Counted from the stretch's first letter, positions 38,260 to 47,096 are shown. The stretch: 64,000 bases of DNA from Actinomycetes bacterium (GCA_029782355.1 JAKOUY010000040.1:186001-250000); one strand, 5' to 3'. Translations and numbers: made by a program. Notes: generated from the letters alone by a model not told the origin.

Positions 38260-40026
38260 TCAGCCGACGACGACGACCACGTCGCCGGCACCCACGGTGT
38301 CGCCGGCCTTGACCTTGATCTCGGTGACCTCGCCGGCCTTGTCGGTGGCGATCTGGTTCTCCATCTTCATCGCCTCCAGCACCACCACCGCCTGCCCGGC
38401 CTCCACCTGCTGGCCGACCTCGACCAGGATCTTGACGATGGTGCCCTGCATCGGCACCTCGACCCGCCCCGATCCGCCGCCGGACCCACCCGAGCCACCG
38501 GACCCACCGGCCCGGGCTGGCTTCTTGGCCTTCGGTGACGCCACCACCGCCTGGCTCTCGGGTACCCACATCTTCACGTCGAAGCGCTTGCCGTTGACCT
38601 CGACGGTGGTCGACCGCTCCACCAGCGCGGCGGCGTCCTCACCGGCCGGTGCCGGCGCGCCAGGAGCCGCGACGCCGGAGAGGTCGAGGCGCTCCTCGAC
38701 CCATTTCGTGCTGTGCTCGACCGCGGCGAAGTCTGCGTGGCGGAGGATCGCCAGATCGGCGGGGATCGTCGTCGCCACCCCCTCGACCGACATCTCCTCC
38801 AACGCCCGGATGGTGCGGGAGATGGCCGTCGGGCGGTCCTTGCCCCACACGATCAGCTTGCCGACGAGGTTGTCGTAGAACTGGCTGATCGTGTCGCCGC
38901 TCTCGTAGCCGCTGTCGAAGCGCACGCCGAACCCGTCCGGTGTGTGCAGCTTGGTGATCGTGCCCGGCGAGGGCAGGAACTTGCCGCCGGCCGGGTTCTC
39001 GGCGTTGATCCGGATCTCGATGCCGTGTCCGTGGCGCCGGGCGGCGACCTGCTCCTGGGTCATCGGCAGGGGCTCGCCGCTGGCGACCCGGATCTGCCAC
39101 TCGACGAGGTCGATGCCGGTGATCACCTCGGTCACCGGGTGCTCGACCTGGAGCCGGGTGTTCATCTCCAGGAAGAAGAAGTCACCGTCCTGATAGATGA
39201 ACTCGACCGTCCCGGCGTTGTAGTAGCCGACCGCCTTGGCGGCCTTGATCGCCGCCTGACCCATGGCCTCCTCGACGCCGTCGGGCAGGCCGGGAGCCGG
39301 GGCCTCCTCGACCAGCTTCTGATGGCGGCGCTGGGCCGAGCAGTCGCGGGTCGACACCCAGACCACGTCCCCGTGCTGGTCGCCGACGATCTGCACCTCG
39401 ACGTGGCGCGGCCAGGTCAGGTAGCGCTCGACGTAGATCTCGTCGCGGCCGAAGAAGGCCTTCGCTTCGCGCTTGGCCGAGTCCATCGCCTCGGCCACCT
39501 CGTCGGCCGAGCGGACCACCTTCATGCCCCGGCCGCCGCCACCGAAGGCGGCCTTGATGGCCACCGGCCAGCCGAACTCGTTGCCGAACGAGGTGATCTC
39601 CTCGGCGGAGGTGACGAACTCCGTGGTGCCCGGCACGATCGGGCAATCGCCGCGCAGCGCGGCCTTGCGCGAGCTGACCTTGTCGCCCATCTCGTCGATG
39701 GCCGAGGCCGGGGGTCCGATGAAGGCCACGCCACGGGACTCGATCGCCCGGGCGAAGTCGGCGTTCTCGCTGAAGAAGCCGTAGCCGGGATGCACGCCGT
39801 CGGCGCCGCTGCGATCGATGGCGTCGAGGATCGCCGCGGTGTTCAGGTAGCTCTCCGCCGCAGTCTGCCCGCCGAGGGCGTAGGCCTCGTCGGCCAGGCG
39901 GACGTGGAGGGCGTTGCGGTCCAGCTCGGAATAGACGGCGACGGTCTGGATGCCGAGCTCGCGTGCGGCGCGGATGACACGCACGGCGATCTCACCACGG
40001 TTGGCGATCAGGATCTTCGAGAGCAC
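38260..40026 (-). CDS. Acyl-CoA carboxylase alpha subunit: biotin carboxylase fused to biotin carboxyl carrier
   Basis: 588-residue AccA-type subunit of acetyl-/propionyl-CoA carboxylase. Biotin carboxylase domain (about 1-450): ILIANRGEIAVRVIRAARELG, the ATP-grasp Gly loop FGGGGRGMKVV, EMNTRLQVEHPVTE. A bridging segment and a Gly/Ser-rich linker follow. The carrier domain at the C-terminus has the biotinylated lysine in VLEAMKMENQI. GTG 40026 was chosen because TAGATT ends seven bases upstream. It needs a separate beta subunit, not in this window. It is divergent from biotin ligase and leads an operon with the RNase/barstar-like pair. Confidence 0.93.
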   Translation of the reverse strand: MLSKILIANRGEIAVRVIRAARELGIQTVAVYSELDRNALHVRLADEAYALGGQTAAESYLNTAAILDAIDRSGADGVHPGYGFFSENADFARAIESRGVAFIGPPASAIDEMGDKVSSRKAALRGDCPIVPGTTEFVTSAEEITSFGNEFGWPVAIKAAFGGGGRGMKVVRSADEVAEAMDSAKREAKAFFGRDEIYVERYLTWPRHVEVQIVGDQHGDVVWVSTRDCSAQRRHQKLVEEAPAPGLPDGVEEAMGQAAIKAAKAVGYYNAGTVEFIYQDGDFFFLEMNTRLQVEHPVTEVITGIDLVEWQIRVASGEPLPMTQEQVAARRHGHGIEIRINAENPAGGKFLPSPGTITKLHTPDGFGVRFDSGYESGDTISQFYDNLVGKLIVWGKDRPTAISRTIRALEEMSVEGVATTIPADLAILRHADFAAVEHSTKWVEERLDLSGVAAPGAPAPAGEDAAALVERSTTVEVNGKRFDVKMWVPESQAVVASPKAKKPARAGGSGGSGGSGGGSGRVEVPMQGTIVKILVEVGQQVEAGQAVVVLEAMKMENQIATDKAGEVTEIKVKAGDTVGAGDVVVVVG

Positions 40027-40033
40027 GTCTGGC

Positions 40034-40039
40034 AATCTA
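40034..40039 (-). promoter_or_regulatory. -10 box TAGATT in the 19-bp divergent gap
   Basis: On the minus strand TAGATT ends seven bases before GTG 40026. On the plus strand the same bases hold CAATCT seven bases before the biotin ligase ATG at 40046, so the two divergent -10 elements appear to overlap. Confidence 0.5.
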
Positions 40040-40045
40040 CGCGGA

Positions 40046-40798
40046 ATGCCCGACAGGCCTACCATCACGCCAGCTGGCACATCGCCCGGCGCGAGCGGGC
40101 TCGGCGGTGAGCACCGGTGGCCGTCCGGATGGCACGTCGCCGTGGTCGACGTGACCGGCAGCACCAACACCGACCTGGCAGCTGCGGCCCGCGCCGGCGC
40201 CCCCGACCGCAGCGTGCTGGCCGCCCGGCACCAGACCGCCGGACGGGGCCGGCTCGACCGTCACTGGGACACGCCGCCGGGGGTCAACCTGCTGGTCTCG
40301 ATGTTGTTCCGCGGCGTGCCCGACCCGGCCGTGCGTCTGACCCAGCGGGTCGGCCTGGCGGCCGTGGCCGCGGCCCGCCGCCTGAGCGGCGCCCCGGCCG
40401 TGCTGAAGTGGCCGAACGACGTGCTGGTGGGTGATGCCAAGCTGGCCGGCATCCTCGCCCAGCTCGACGCCGAGCAGGGCTGGGTCGTCGTCGGTCTCGG
40501 GCTCAACGTCGGCTGGTGCCCGCCCGGCGCGGCTCGCCTCGGTGCCCAGCTCGATCCGCTCGACGTCCTCGCCGCGGTGCTGGCCGAGTACGACGCCCTG
40601 CCCGTCGACGACGCCGAACTGGTGGAGCGCTACCGCCAGAACCTGGCCACCCTCGGCCGCCCGGTGCGAGCGGTGCTGGCCGGATCGGAGCTGCACGGTC
40701 GGGCCGTCGACGTCGACGAGCACGGGCGGCTCGTGGTCCAGCCCGACAGCGGCCCGGCCGTGGCCCTGGACACCGCCGACGTCGTCCACCTGCGCTGA
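40046..40798 (+). CDS. birA: Biotin--[acetyl-CoA-carboxylase] ligase
   Basis: 250-residue ligase that attaches biotin to the carrier lysine of biotin-dependent enzymes, including the divergently encoded carboxylase. Family motifs: GSTNTDLAAAARAG, AARHQTAGRGRLDRHW (biotinyl-AMP site), LKWPNDVLVGDAKLAGIL, VVGLGLNVGW and a small C-terminal domain. The N-terminal helix-turn-helix of E. coli BirA is absent, so it is probably not itself the transcriptional repressor. Only 19 bases separate its start from the carboxylase start. Confidence 0.93.
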   Translation: MPDRPTITPAGTSPGASGLGGEHRWPSGWHVAVVDVTGSTNTDLAAAARAGAPDRSVLAARHQTAGRGRLDRHWDTPPGVNLLVSMLFRGVPDPAVRLTQRVGLAAVAAARRLSGAPAVLKWPNDVLVGDAKLAGILAQLDAEQGWVVVGLGLNVGWCPPGAARLGAQLDPLDVLAAVLAEYDALPVDDAELVERYRQNLATLGRPVRAVLAGSELHGRAVDVDEHGRLVVQPDSGPAVALDTADVVHLR

Positions 40799-40844
40799 GC
40801 GCCGCCGCCGGCGAGGTGGCCCGAACACCCGGCATGATGGGCGG

Positions 40845-41939
40845 GTGCAGATCGGGGTCAACCTGCTGTGGTGCGTCCCCGGTGATGTGGGCGGCTCCGA
40901 GGAGTACCTGGTCCGTCAGTTGCTCGGCCTCGCCGCTGCCGCCCCGGATCTGGCGGCAGCGTGCACCCTCTACACGGTGCCGGCGTTCGCCCCGGCGCAC
41001 CCCGACGTTGCCGCCGGGTATCGCACCCGCATCGCCCGCTTCGACGGATCCTCCCGACCCGGGCGGGTGGTGGGCGAGGTCCACTGGCTGCGGCGGGCCA
41101 CGGCCGGGCTCGACCTGGTCCACCACGGCGGTGGCACGGCGCCGCTGGGCGCCCGCCGGCCATACCTGCTGACCGTCCACGACCTGCAGTACCGCACCTT
41201 CCCGCAGTACTTCTCGGCGCTGAAGCTGGCCTACCTGCGGGCGATGATGCCGCGCTCGGCACGCGGTGCCCGGCTGGTGACCGTTCCCAGCCAGTACGTG
41301 CGGACCACCGTCTCCACCGCCTTCGGTCTCCCCGCCGAGCGGGTGATGGTGGTGCCCCACGGGGTCGAGCCGGCGGTCAGCGAGCTGGTCCCGCCGGCGT
41401 CCGAGATCCGCGCCCGCTACGGGCTCGGCGCCGGGCCCTTCGTGGTCTATCCGGCCGTGACCCACCCGCACAAGAACCACCGCCTCCTGGTCGATGCGCT
41501 GCGCGGGCCGTGGGCCGGGCGGGACGTGCAGGTGGTGTGCATCGGCGGGCGCGGTGCGGCCGAGCCGGTGCTGGCCGCAGCCGGCGACCCGCGGCTGATC
41601 CGTGCCGGGCGGGTGCCCGACGCCGACCGCAACGGTCTGATCGCCGCGGCCGAGGCCCTGGTGTTCCCGAGCACCTACGAGGGCTTCGGCGCCCCGCTCA
41701 TCGAGGCGATGACCCTCGGGACCCCGGTGGTCTGCAGCGACTCGGCCGCACTCCCGGAGGTGGCCGGGGACGCCGCGGTCGTCCGCCCGCCGACGGTGGA
41801 CGCCTGGGCCGACGCCCTCGACGAGGTCGATCGGCACCGGGCGACGCTGGTCGAGGCCGGCCGTCGGCGGGCGACGATGTTCACCGCCGAGCGCAGCGGG
41901 GCGGCGCTGGCCGAGGCCTACCGGGCGGCCCTGCGATGA
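40845..41939 (+). CDS. Glycosyltransferase family 4 protein
   Basis: 364-residue GT-B fold retaining glycosyltransferase. N-terminal GVNLLWCVPGDVGGSEEYL is the acceptor-side glycine motif. YLLTVHDLQYRTFPQYFS is typical of the WbaZ/MtfB-like mannosyltransferase branch. The C-terminal donor domain has YPAVTHPHKNHRLLVDALRG and the EX7E region FPSTYEGFGAPLIEAMTLG. GTG start at 40845, with CATGAT six bases upstream resembling a -10 box. It overlaps the next glycosyltransferase (ATGA). The donor is probably an NDP-sugar such as GDP-mannose, judging from the neighbourhood. Confidence 0.88.
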   Translation: MQIGVNLLWCVPGDVGGSEEYLVRQLLGLAAAAPDLAAACTLYTVPAFAPAHPDVAAGYRTRIARFDGSSRPGRVVGEVHWLRRATAGLDLVHHGGGTAPLGARRPYLLTVHDLQYRTFPQYFSALKLAYLRAMMPRSARGARLVTVPSQYVRTTVSTAFGLPAERVMVVPHGVEPAVSELVPPASEIRARYGLGAGPFVVYPAVTHPHKNHRLLVDALRGPWAGRDVQVVCIGGRGAAEPVLAAAGDPRLIRAGRVPDADRNGLIAAAEALVFPSTYEGFGAPLIEAMTLGTPVVCSDSAALPEVAGDAAVVRPPTVDAWADALDEVDRHRATLVEAGRRRATMFTAERSGAALAEAYRAALR

Positions 41940-43210
41940 GCGGGTCGCCGTCCCCCTCGACGACCGGCGGACCGTTGCGACTGCTGGTGCTGTGCCCGCA
42001 CTTCGCACCGGACACCGCCCCGACGGGCGTGGTGATGACCCGCATCGTCGAGGAGTTGGCCGGTCGCGGCCATCACGTCGAGGTGGTCACGGCCCTGCCG
42101 TGGTACCGCGGCCACGCCATCGAGCCCGGATGGGGTGGACGGCCGTGGCGCACCGAGCGAACCGCGTGGGGCCGGATCCACCGAGTCCACCCGTTCCCCG
42201 GCGGCGACAAGCGCAACCTGGCCCGCCGGGCCGTGGGGTTCGCCGGGTTCTCGGCGCTGTCCGGCCTGCGCGCCCTGGCCCCGGGCCCGATCGACGCCAC
42301 CATTGCCATGTCCCCGCCGCTGACCATGGGGATCACCGCCTGGCTGGCCGGTGGCGCCGCGCTGGGTGCCCACGGCCCGCTGGTCTTCAACATCCAGGAC
42401 GTGTTCCCCGACGCCGCGGTCCGAACGGGCGCGATCACCAACCGGCGGGTCATCGCCGCGCTGTCGTGGCTGGAGCGATTCAGCTATCGCCGGGCCGCGG
42501 CGGTGACCGTGCTGAGCGATGATCTGGCCGCCAACGTGCGCGCCAAGGTGCCCGGGCGGGAGTCGACGGTGCACGTCATCCCCAACTTCGTCGACACGGT
42601 GGCGATCCGACCGGGACGTCGTGAGACCTCGTTCCGCCGGCAGTACGGCATCGGTGACGAACCGGTGGTGATGTACGCCGGCAACGTCGGGTTCTCCCAG
42701 AGCCTGACGTTGCTGCTCGACGCGGCCCGCCAGCTGCCGGCGGCCACGTTCGTCATCAACGGCGACGGCTCGGCTCGAGCCGAGTTGCAGGCCGCCGCCG
42801 CCGGGCTCGGCAACGTCCGCTTCACCGGATACCAGCCCGCCGATCGCCTGGCCGAGGTCCTGGCATCGGCCGACGTCCACGTGGTGCCGCTGCGCGCCGG
42901 GCTCGGCGCGGTCAGCGTGCCCTCGAAGACCTACTCGATCATGGCCGCGGCCCGCCCGGTGGTGGCGGCGATCGACGCCGGGACGGAGGTGCCGCGGTTG
43001 CTCGAGGCGTCGGGCGGCGGCGTCGCCGTCCCTCCCGACGAGTCGACGGCGTTCGTCGCCGCGCTCGCCGATCTGCTCGGTCGTCCGGATCGGGGTGCAT
43101 CGTTGGGCGCGGCCGGTCGCCGCTACGTGGAGCAGGTGGCCTCGCCGGCTGCCGTGGCCGTGGCCTACGAGTCGCTGATCCGCCGGCTGCTGGCGAGCGA
43201 CCGGCGTTGA
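41936..43210 (+). CDS. Glycosyltransferase family 4 protein, WbuB-like
   Basis: 424-residue GT-B glycosyltransferase of the WbuB/WcaI-like group. It opens with LRLLVLCPHFAPDTAPTGVV, has the WbuB-type FNIQDVFPDAAVRTGAI and VTVLSDDLAANV blocks, the linker PNFVDTVAIRP, and a donor domain with VMYAGNVGFSQSLTLLLDAA and VPSKTYSIMAAARPVVA. Relatives transfer N-acetyl-fucosamine or related sugars onto lipid-linked intermediates. It is translationally coupled to the preceding glycosyltransferase; both probably act in one surface-glycan pathway at the inner face of the membrane. Confidence 0.88.
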   Translation: MSGSPSPSTTGGPLRLLVLCPHFAPDTAPTGVVMTRIVEELAGRGHHVEVVTALPWYRGHAIEPGWGGRPWRTERTAWGRIHRVHPFPGGDKRNLARRAVGFAGFSALSGLRALAPGPIDATIAMSPPLTMGITAWLAGGAALGAHGPLVFNIQDVFPDAAVRTGAITNRRVIAALSWLERFSYRRAAAVTVLSDDLAANVRAKVPGRESTVHVIPNFVDTVAIRPGRRETSFRRQYGIGDEPVVMYAGNVGFSQSLTLLLDAARQLPAATFVINGDGSARAELQAAAAGLGNVRFTGYQPADRLAEVLASADVHVVPLRAGLGAVSVPSKTYSIMAAARPVVAAIDAGTEVPRLLEASGGGVAVPPDESTAFVAALADLLGRPDRGASLGAAGRRYVEQVASPAAVAVAYESLIRRLLASDRR

Positions 43211-43235
43211 TCGGCGCTGGGTGCCGGCCACCCGG

Positions 43236-43241
43236 TAGCCT
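43236..43241 (+). promoter_or_regulatory. -10 box TAGCCT for the His-motif membrane protein gene
   Basis: TAGCCT ends nine bases before GTG 43251, separating this gene from the glycosyltransferase operon upstream. Confidence 0.55.
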
Positions 43242-43250
43242 GTCGACCTC

Positions 43251-44153
43251 GTGGCCCCCTCATCGTCCGCCCAGAGAGTCGCCAAGCTGGCCTCACGCAA
43301 CCGTGGCAAGAAGGTGCGCTTCCAAGGCGGCACCCTGTTCCCGGTGGCGATGGTCGTCGTCGGCCTGCTGCTCGTCGGCCTGATCGCCTACGCCAAGGCC
43401 TCCCTGCCCAGCGACGGCGGTGGCCCGCCGCGGCTCGGCGACCACTGGCACGAGGCGTTCTCGATGTACGTGTGCCGGGCCGATGGCTCGTTCGAGACCC
43501 TCCCGAACCTGAAGGGCACGCTGGAGGAGCAGGGTCCGGACCCGGCGACCGGTCAGCAGGTGGTGCTGAACGCCGGGTACCGCAACACGGGCATCCACAG
43601 CCACCAGGACGGCGTCATGCACTGGCACCCGTACACCAGCCGGGCCACCGGGACCCGTGCCCGGTTGAAGGTGTTCCTCGACAACTACGGCGTGACCCTG
43701 ACCAACACCAAGTTCGCCACGCCGGCCGACCAGGGCGGGGAGACCTTCGACACCTCGACCTACCAGTGCGGCGGCAAGAAGACCCGCATCGTGGTGCGGG
43801 AGTGGGACAACTTCAACAGCGGGACCTCCAACGACTGCACCAACGATTGCGCCAACCTGCGGATCCGCAAGAACGGCATGGTGTTCACGGTCGCCGTGGT
43901 CCCGGAGGGCGACGTCGAGATCCCCAAGCCGGTGTGGGCCGCCGATCTGCCCAGCCTGGGCGCCTCCGACGGTGGTGACCCGATCCCGACCGAGGGCACC
44001 GGTCCGGCGAAGACCGTTCCGCTGGTACCGGGGGTGTCGGCCCCCAGCGGGAGCACCCCGGCCGGGAGCACGCCGGCGCCGGCCGGCAGCGCCCCGGCGG
44101 CCACCACCCCGGTCACCTCGCCTGCCGGGACGACGGCCGCCACCAAGGCCTGA
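43251..44153 (+). CDS. Membrane-anchored protein with a His-rich HxHxDG-HxHP motif, function unknown
   Basis: 300 residues. A basic N-terminus (RNRGKKVRF) is followed by one membrane span (LFPVAMVVVGLLLVGLIAYA) and an extracytoplasmic domain. The domain has clustered histidines: DHWHEAFSMYVC near residue 65 and GIHSHQDGVMHWHPYTS near 120. Four cysteines occur, two of them in DCTNDCANL. The His/Asp pattern strongly suggests a divalent metal site. Similar proteins appear, as I recall, in acidimicrobial and marine actinobacterial genomes without a known role. The C-terminal 60 residues are a Pro/Thr/Ala-rich wall-spanning-type tail. It lies between glycosyltransferases and a sugar nucleotidyltransferase, two bases upstream of the latter. 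Confidence 0.78.
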   Translation: MAPSSSAQRVAKLASRNRGKKVRFQGGTLFPVAMVVVGLLLVGLIAYAKASLPSDGGGPPRLGDHWHEAFSMYVCRADGSFETLPNLKGTLEEQGPDPATGQQVVLNAGYRNTGIHSHQDGVMHWHPYTSRATGTRARLKVFLDNYGVTLTNTKFATPADQGGETFDTSTYQCGGKKTRIVVREWDNFNSGTSNDCTNDCANLRIRKNGMVFTVAVVPEGDVEIPKPVWAADLPSLGASDGGDPIPTEGTGPAKTVPLVPGVSAPSGSTPAGSTPAPAGSAPAATTPVTSPAGTTAATKA

Positions 44154-44155
44154 AC

Positions 44156-45151
44156 ATGCAGGCGGTCGTCCTGGTCGGCGGGTTCGGGACCCGCCTGCGG
44201 CCGCTGACGGCGAGCGTCCCCAAGCCGATGCTCCCGGTCGGTCACGTCCCGATCATCGCTCGCCTGATCGCCGGGCTGGCACGCGGTGGTGTCGACGACG
44301 TCACCCTGGCGCTCGGCTTCAAGCCCGAACCGTTCCGCGCTGCCTTCCCCGACGACCACTACCACGGTGTGCGGGTGCGCTACGCGGTCGAGCCCGAGCC
44401 GCTCGACACCGCCGGGGCGATCCGCTTCGCCGCCGACGCCAGCGGCATCACCGACACCTTCGTGGTGGCCAACGGTGACGTGCTCACCGACCTCGACGTC
44501 GGCCATCTGGTGCGCCGCCATCGCCAGTGTGCGGCCGAGGCGACCATCCACGTGATCGCCGTGGACGACCCGTCGGCGTTCGGTGTGGTCGACCTCGACG
44601 AGTCGGGCCGGGTGCGTCGGTTCGTGGAGAAGCCGCCGCCGGGGACGGCGCCGAGCAACCTGATCAACGCCGGCACCTACGTGCTGGAGGCGTCGGTGCT
44701 GGCCAGGATCCCGAGCGGCCAACGGGTGTCCATCGAGCGGGCCACCTTCCCGGCGGTCGCGGCCGACGACGGCCTGTTCGCCGTGGCCACCGACGACTAC
44801 TGGCTCGACACCGGTCGCCCGGAGACCTACCTACAGGCCAACCTCGACGTCCTGAGCGGGCGCCGCCGGCACGACCACTGCTCCGCCGTGGACGACGGAG
44901 CCGACGTGGCCGCCGATGCCGAGCTCGTCGACAGCCTCGTCGGTGGGGGCGCCCGGGTCGGGTCCGGTGCCCGGTTGGGCCGCACCGTCGTGCTGCCCGG
45001 CGCCTCCGTCGGCGCCGATGCCGAGGTGGTCGAGTCGCTGGTCGCCGGGCGGGTGGGGGCGGGAGCGGTCGTCCGCCAGTGCGTGATCGGGTCGGACGGG
45101 TCGGTCGCCGCCGGCGAGCGACTCGACGGCGTCAAGCGTCCGGCACCATGA
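44156..45151 (+). CDS. Sugar-phosphate nucleotidyltransferase, probable mannose-1-phosphate guanylyltransferase type
   Basis: 331-residue nucleotidyltransferase. The signature VVLVGGFGTRLRPLTASVPK (pyrophosphorylase loop) opens the protein. VVANGDVLTDLDVGHLV carries the metal Asp, FGVVDLDESGRVRRFVEKP and LINAGTYVLEASVL follow, and DDYWLDTGRPETYLQANLD ends the catalytic domain. The C-terminus has degenerate hexapeptide repeats (left-handed beta-helix). Organisation matches GDP-mannose pyrophosphorylases of the ManB/ManC-like short type. GDP-mannose production would feed the dehydratase at 47187, but glucose-1-phosphate enzymes are close relatives and cannot be excluded. Confidence 0.85.
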   Translation: MQAVVLVGGFGTRLRPLTASVPKPMLPVGHVPIIARLIAGLARGGVDDVTLALGFKPEPFRAAFPDDHYHGVRVRYAVEPEPLDTAGAIRFAADASGITDTFVVANGDVLTDLDVGHLVRRHRQCAAEATIHVIAVDDPSAFGVVDLDESGRVRRFVEKPPPGTAPSNLINAGTYVLEASVLARIPSGQRVSIERATFPAVAADDGLFAVATDDYWLDTGRPETYLQANLDVLSGRRRHDHCSAVDDGADVAADAELVDSLVGGGARVGSGARLGRTVVLPGASVGADAEVVESLVAGRVGAGAVVRQCVIGSDGSVAAGERLDGVKRPAP

Positions 45152-45197
45152 CCGTCGCGGGCGCCGAATCCGCCCGCAGAGTCACCGCGCGGGCGCG

Positions 45198-46124
45198 ATG
45201 AACACGCTGGTCGTGGGTGGCGCCGGGTTCATCGGTTCGCACCTCGTCGATCGGCTGCTGGCCGACGGGCACTCCGTCGACGTGGTCGACGACCTCTCCA
45301 GCGGGGCGTTGGCGAACCTCGCCGAGGCCCGTGCCGCCCACGGTGCGCTGCGGATCAGCACGCTCGACGCCACGGCGCCGCCCTTCGCCGATCTGGTCGC
45401 CCTGCGCCGTCCGGAGGTGATCTACCTCCTGGCGCCGCTGGTGCCCGGCGTGGTCGAGCCGCGCCGGCTGGTCGAGCCGGCCCTGGCCGTGACCGTGGCG
45501 GTGCTGGAGGCCGCCCGGCACGTGGCGGGCACGAAGGTCGTCGCCCTCCTGCCCGGCGCGTCGCTGTACGGCGACGTCCCCGCTCGGGAGCAGCCGATCA
45601 AGGAGGGCCGTGGCTGGAGCCCGGTCGACGTGCGCGGCGTGGCGGCTCGCGCCGTGCTCGACCTGCTGCAGGTCTACCGCGACGCGGCCCAGGTGGAGTT
45701 CACCGTGTTGGTCACCGGTTGCGTCTACGGGACCCGCCAGCGCGCCGACGGTGGAGTGGTCGCCGCCCTGCGCGCCGCAGCCCTGGCCGGGCGGGCACCG
45801 GTGCTGCACGGCGACGGCCGCCAGGCGCGCGATCTGCTGTTCATCGACGATGCCGTCGACGCCCTGTCGCGGGCCGCCGACCGGGCGGGCGGGCTGATCG
45901 TCAACGTCGGATCGGGCACGCCGACCACGATCCGCGACCTGTGGCAGGCGGTGGCGGCCAGCCTCGGCCTGGCGCCGGCCGATGCCGAGGCGCGTCTCGA
46001 TCCCGCCGGGCCGGGCGGCGTGGCCCGGCTGGTGCTCTCACCCACCCGGGCCCGCATCCACCTCGGATGGGAACCGTGGACCGGCCTCGCCGACGGGCTG
46101 GCCCAACTCGCTCAGGAGGCCTGA
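45198..46124 (+). CDS. NAD-dependent epimerase/dehydratase-like protein lacking the YxxxK motif
   Basis: 308-residue extended-SDR protein. The nucleotide-binding N-terminus is intact (TLVVGGAGFIGSHLVDRLL). GDGRQARDLLFIDDAVDALS and NVGSGTPTTIRDLWQAVA are typical of UDP-glucose 4-epimerase relatives. The catalytic region, usually S..YG..K, reads WSPVDVRGVAARAVLDLL: neither the tyrosine nor the lysine of YxxxK is present. It can bind a dinucleotide but may not be a normal epimerase; a structural, regulatory or unusual redox role is possible. It lies between the nucleotidyltransferase and fbiA; its stop overlaps the convergent fbiA by 13 bases. Confidence 0.82.
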   Translation: MNTLVVGGAGFIGSHLVDRLLADGHSVDVVDDLSSGALANLAEARAAHGALRISTLDATAPPFADLVALRRPEVIYLLAPLVPGVVEPRRLVEPALAVTVAVLEAARHVAGTKVVALLPGASLYGDVPAREQPIKEGRGWSPVDVRGVAARAVLDLLQVYRDAAQVEFTVLVTGCVYGTRQRADGGVVAALRAAALAGRAPVLHGDGRQARDLLFIDDAVDALSRAADRAGGLIVNVGSGTPTTIRDLWQAVAASLGLAPADAEARLDPAGPGGVARLVLSPTRARIHLGWEPWTGLADGLAQLAQEA

Positions 46125-47089
46125 GCGGCGTCGAGCACGGCTCGGGCCAGGCTGGCGGGCACCCCGGGCACGGACATCACCGAGGGGGTGACGACGGCGC
46201 GCATGCCGGCCGCCTCGACCTCGCCGGCCAGGTGGGCGTCCTGCGGGTCGATCACCAGCGTGGCGGCGATCGGGTGGTACAGCTGGGCGACGCCGACCAC
46301 GCTGGCCGGCACGCCCAGCTCACCCATCAGCCGGTCGGCCGGTCCCTTCAGTGCCTGCCCGCCGACGATGGGGGAGACGGCGACCACCGTGTCACGGCGC
46401 TCGGCCAGCAGCTCCTCGACACCGTCGAGGGCACGGATCGGGCCGATCGAGACGATCGGGTTCGACGGGGCGATCACCACGCGCGGCGCGGCGAGCAGCG
46501 CCGATCGGGCTTCGCCGGTGAGCCGGGCCTCGGCGGCGCCGGCGAAGCGCACCGCGGCGACGGCCACGTCGTGGCGCCGCTGGACGAAGTACTCCTGGAA
46601 GGCCAGCTCACCGCCGTCGGGCAGGGTCAGCACCGTCCGCACCGGGTCGTCGGACATCGGCAGGACGATGGTCGCCAGGCCCCAGGCGGCGGCGATCTCG
46701 GCGGTGACCGCCGTCAGCGTGGCACCCTCGTCCAGCCGGGCGGTGCGGTAGAGGTGGGTGGCCAGGTCCTGGTCGCCGAGGTTGAACCACGTCGGCGCCG
46801 CACCCGAACCATGCGGGTGGACGTCGGTGTAGCGCCCCAACGCGGCCATCGCCCGCCAGGTCTCCCCGGACAACCCCCAGCCGCGCTCGGGATCGATCGC
46901 CCCGGCCAGCGTGTAGATCACCGTGTCGATGTCGGGGGAGATGTGCAGCCCGTTCAGTTCGGCGTCGTCGGCGGTGTTCACCACGGCCACCAGTCGCGCC
47001 GGGTCGACCACCCCGGCGAGCGCCGACAGCATCCGGGCGGCGCCCACGCCGCCGGCGAGCACGGCGATCGTCGAGGCCGAGGGGTGCAT
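46112..47089 (-). CDS. fbiA: 2-phospho-L-lactate transferase (coenzyme F420 biosynthesis)
   Basis: 325-residue CofD/FbiA enzyme that joins the phospholactate-type moiety to the deazaflavin FO, giving (dehydro-)F420-0. Diagnostic segments: IAVLAGGVGAARMLSAL, VVNTADDAELNGLHISPDIDT, WFNLGDQDLATHLYRT and VVIAPSNPIVSIGPI. The start MHPSAS at 47089 has TACCGT seven bases upstream. Its fbiB partner is not adjacent. FbiA, the glycan genes, DUF3499 and phosphomannomutase also cluster in mycobacteria and streptomycetes. It is divergent from the GDP-mannose dehydratase. Confidence 0.92.
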   Translation of the reverse strand: MHPSASTIAVLAGGVGAARMLSALAGVVDPARLVAVVNTADDAELNGLHISPDIDTVIYTLAGAIDPERGWGLSGETWRAMAALGRYTDVHPHGSGAAPTWFNLGDQDLATHLYRTARLDEGATLTAVTAEIAAAWGLATIVLPMSDDPVRTVLTLPDGGELAFQEYFVQRRHDVAVAAVRFAGAAEARLTGEARSALLAAPRVVIAPSNPIVSIGPIRALDGVEELLAERRDTVVAVSPIVGGQALKGPADRLMGELGVPASVVGVAQLYHPIAATLVIDPQDAHLAGEVEAAGMRAVVTPSVMSVPGVPASLARAVLDAAQAS

Positions 47090-47096
47090 GGCGTGC

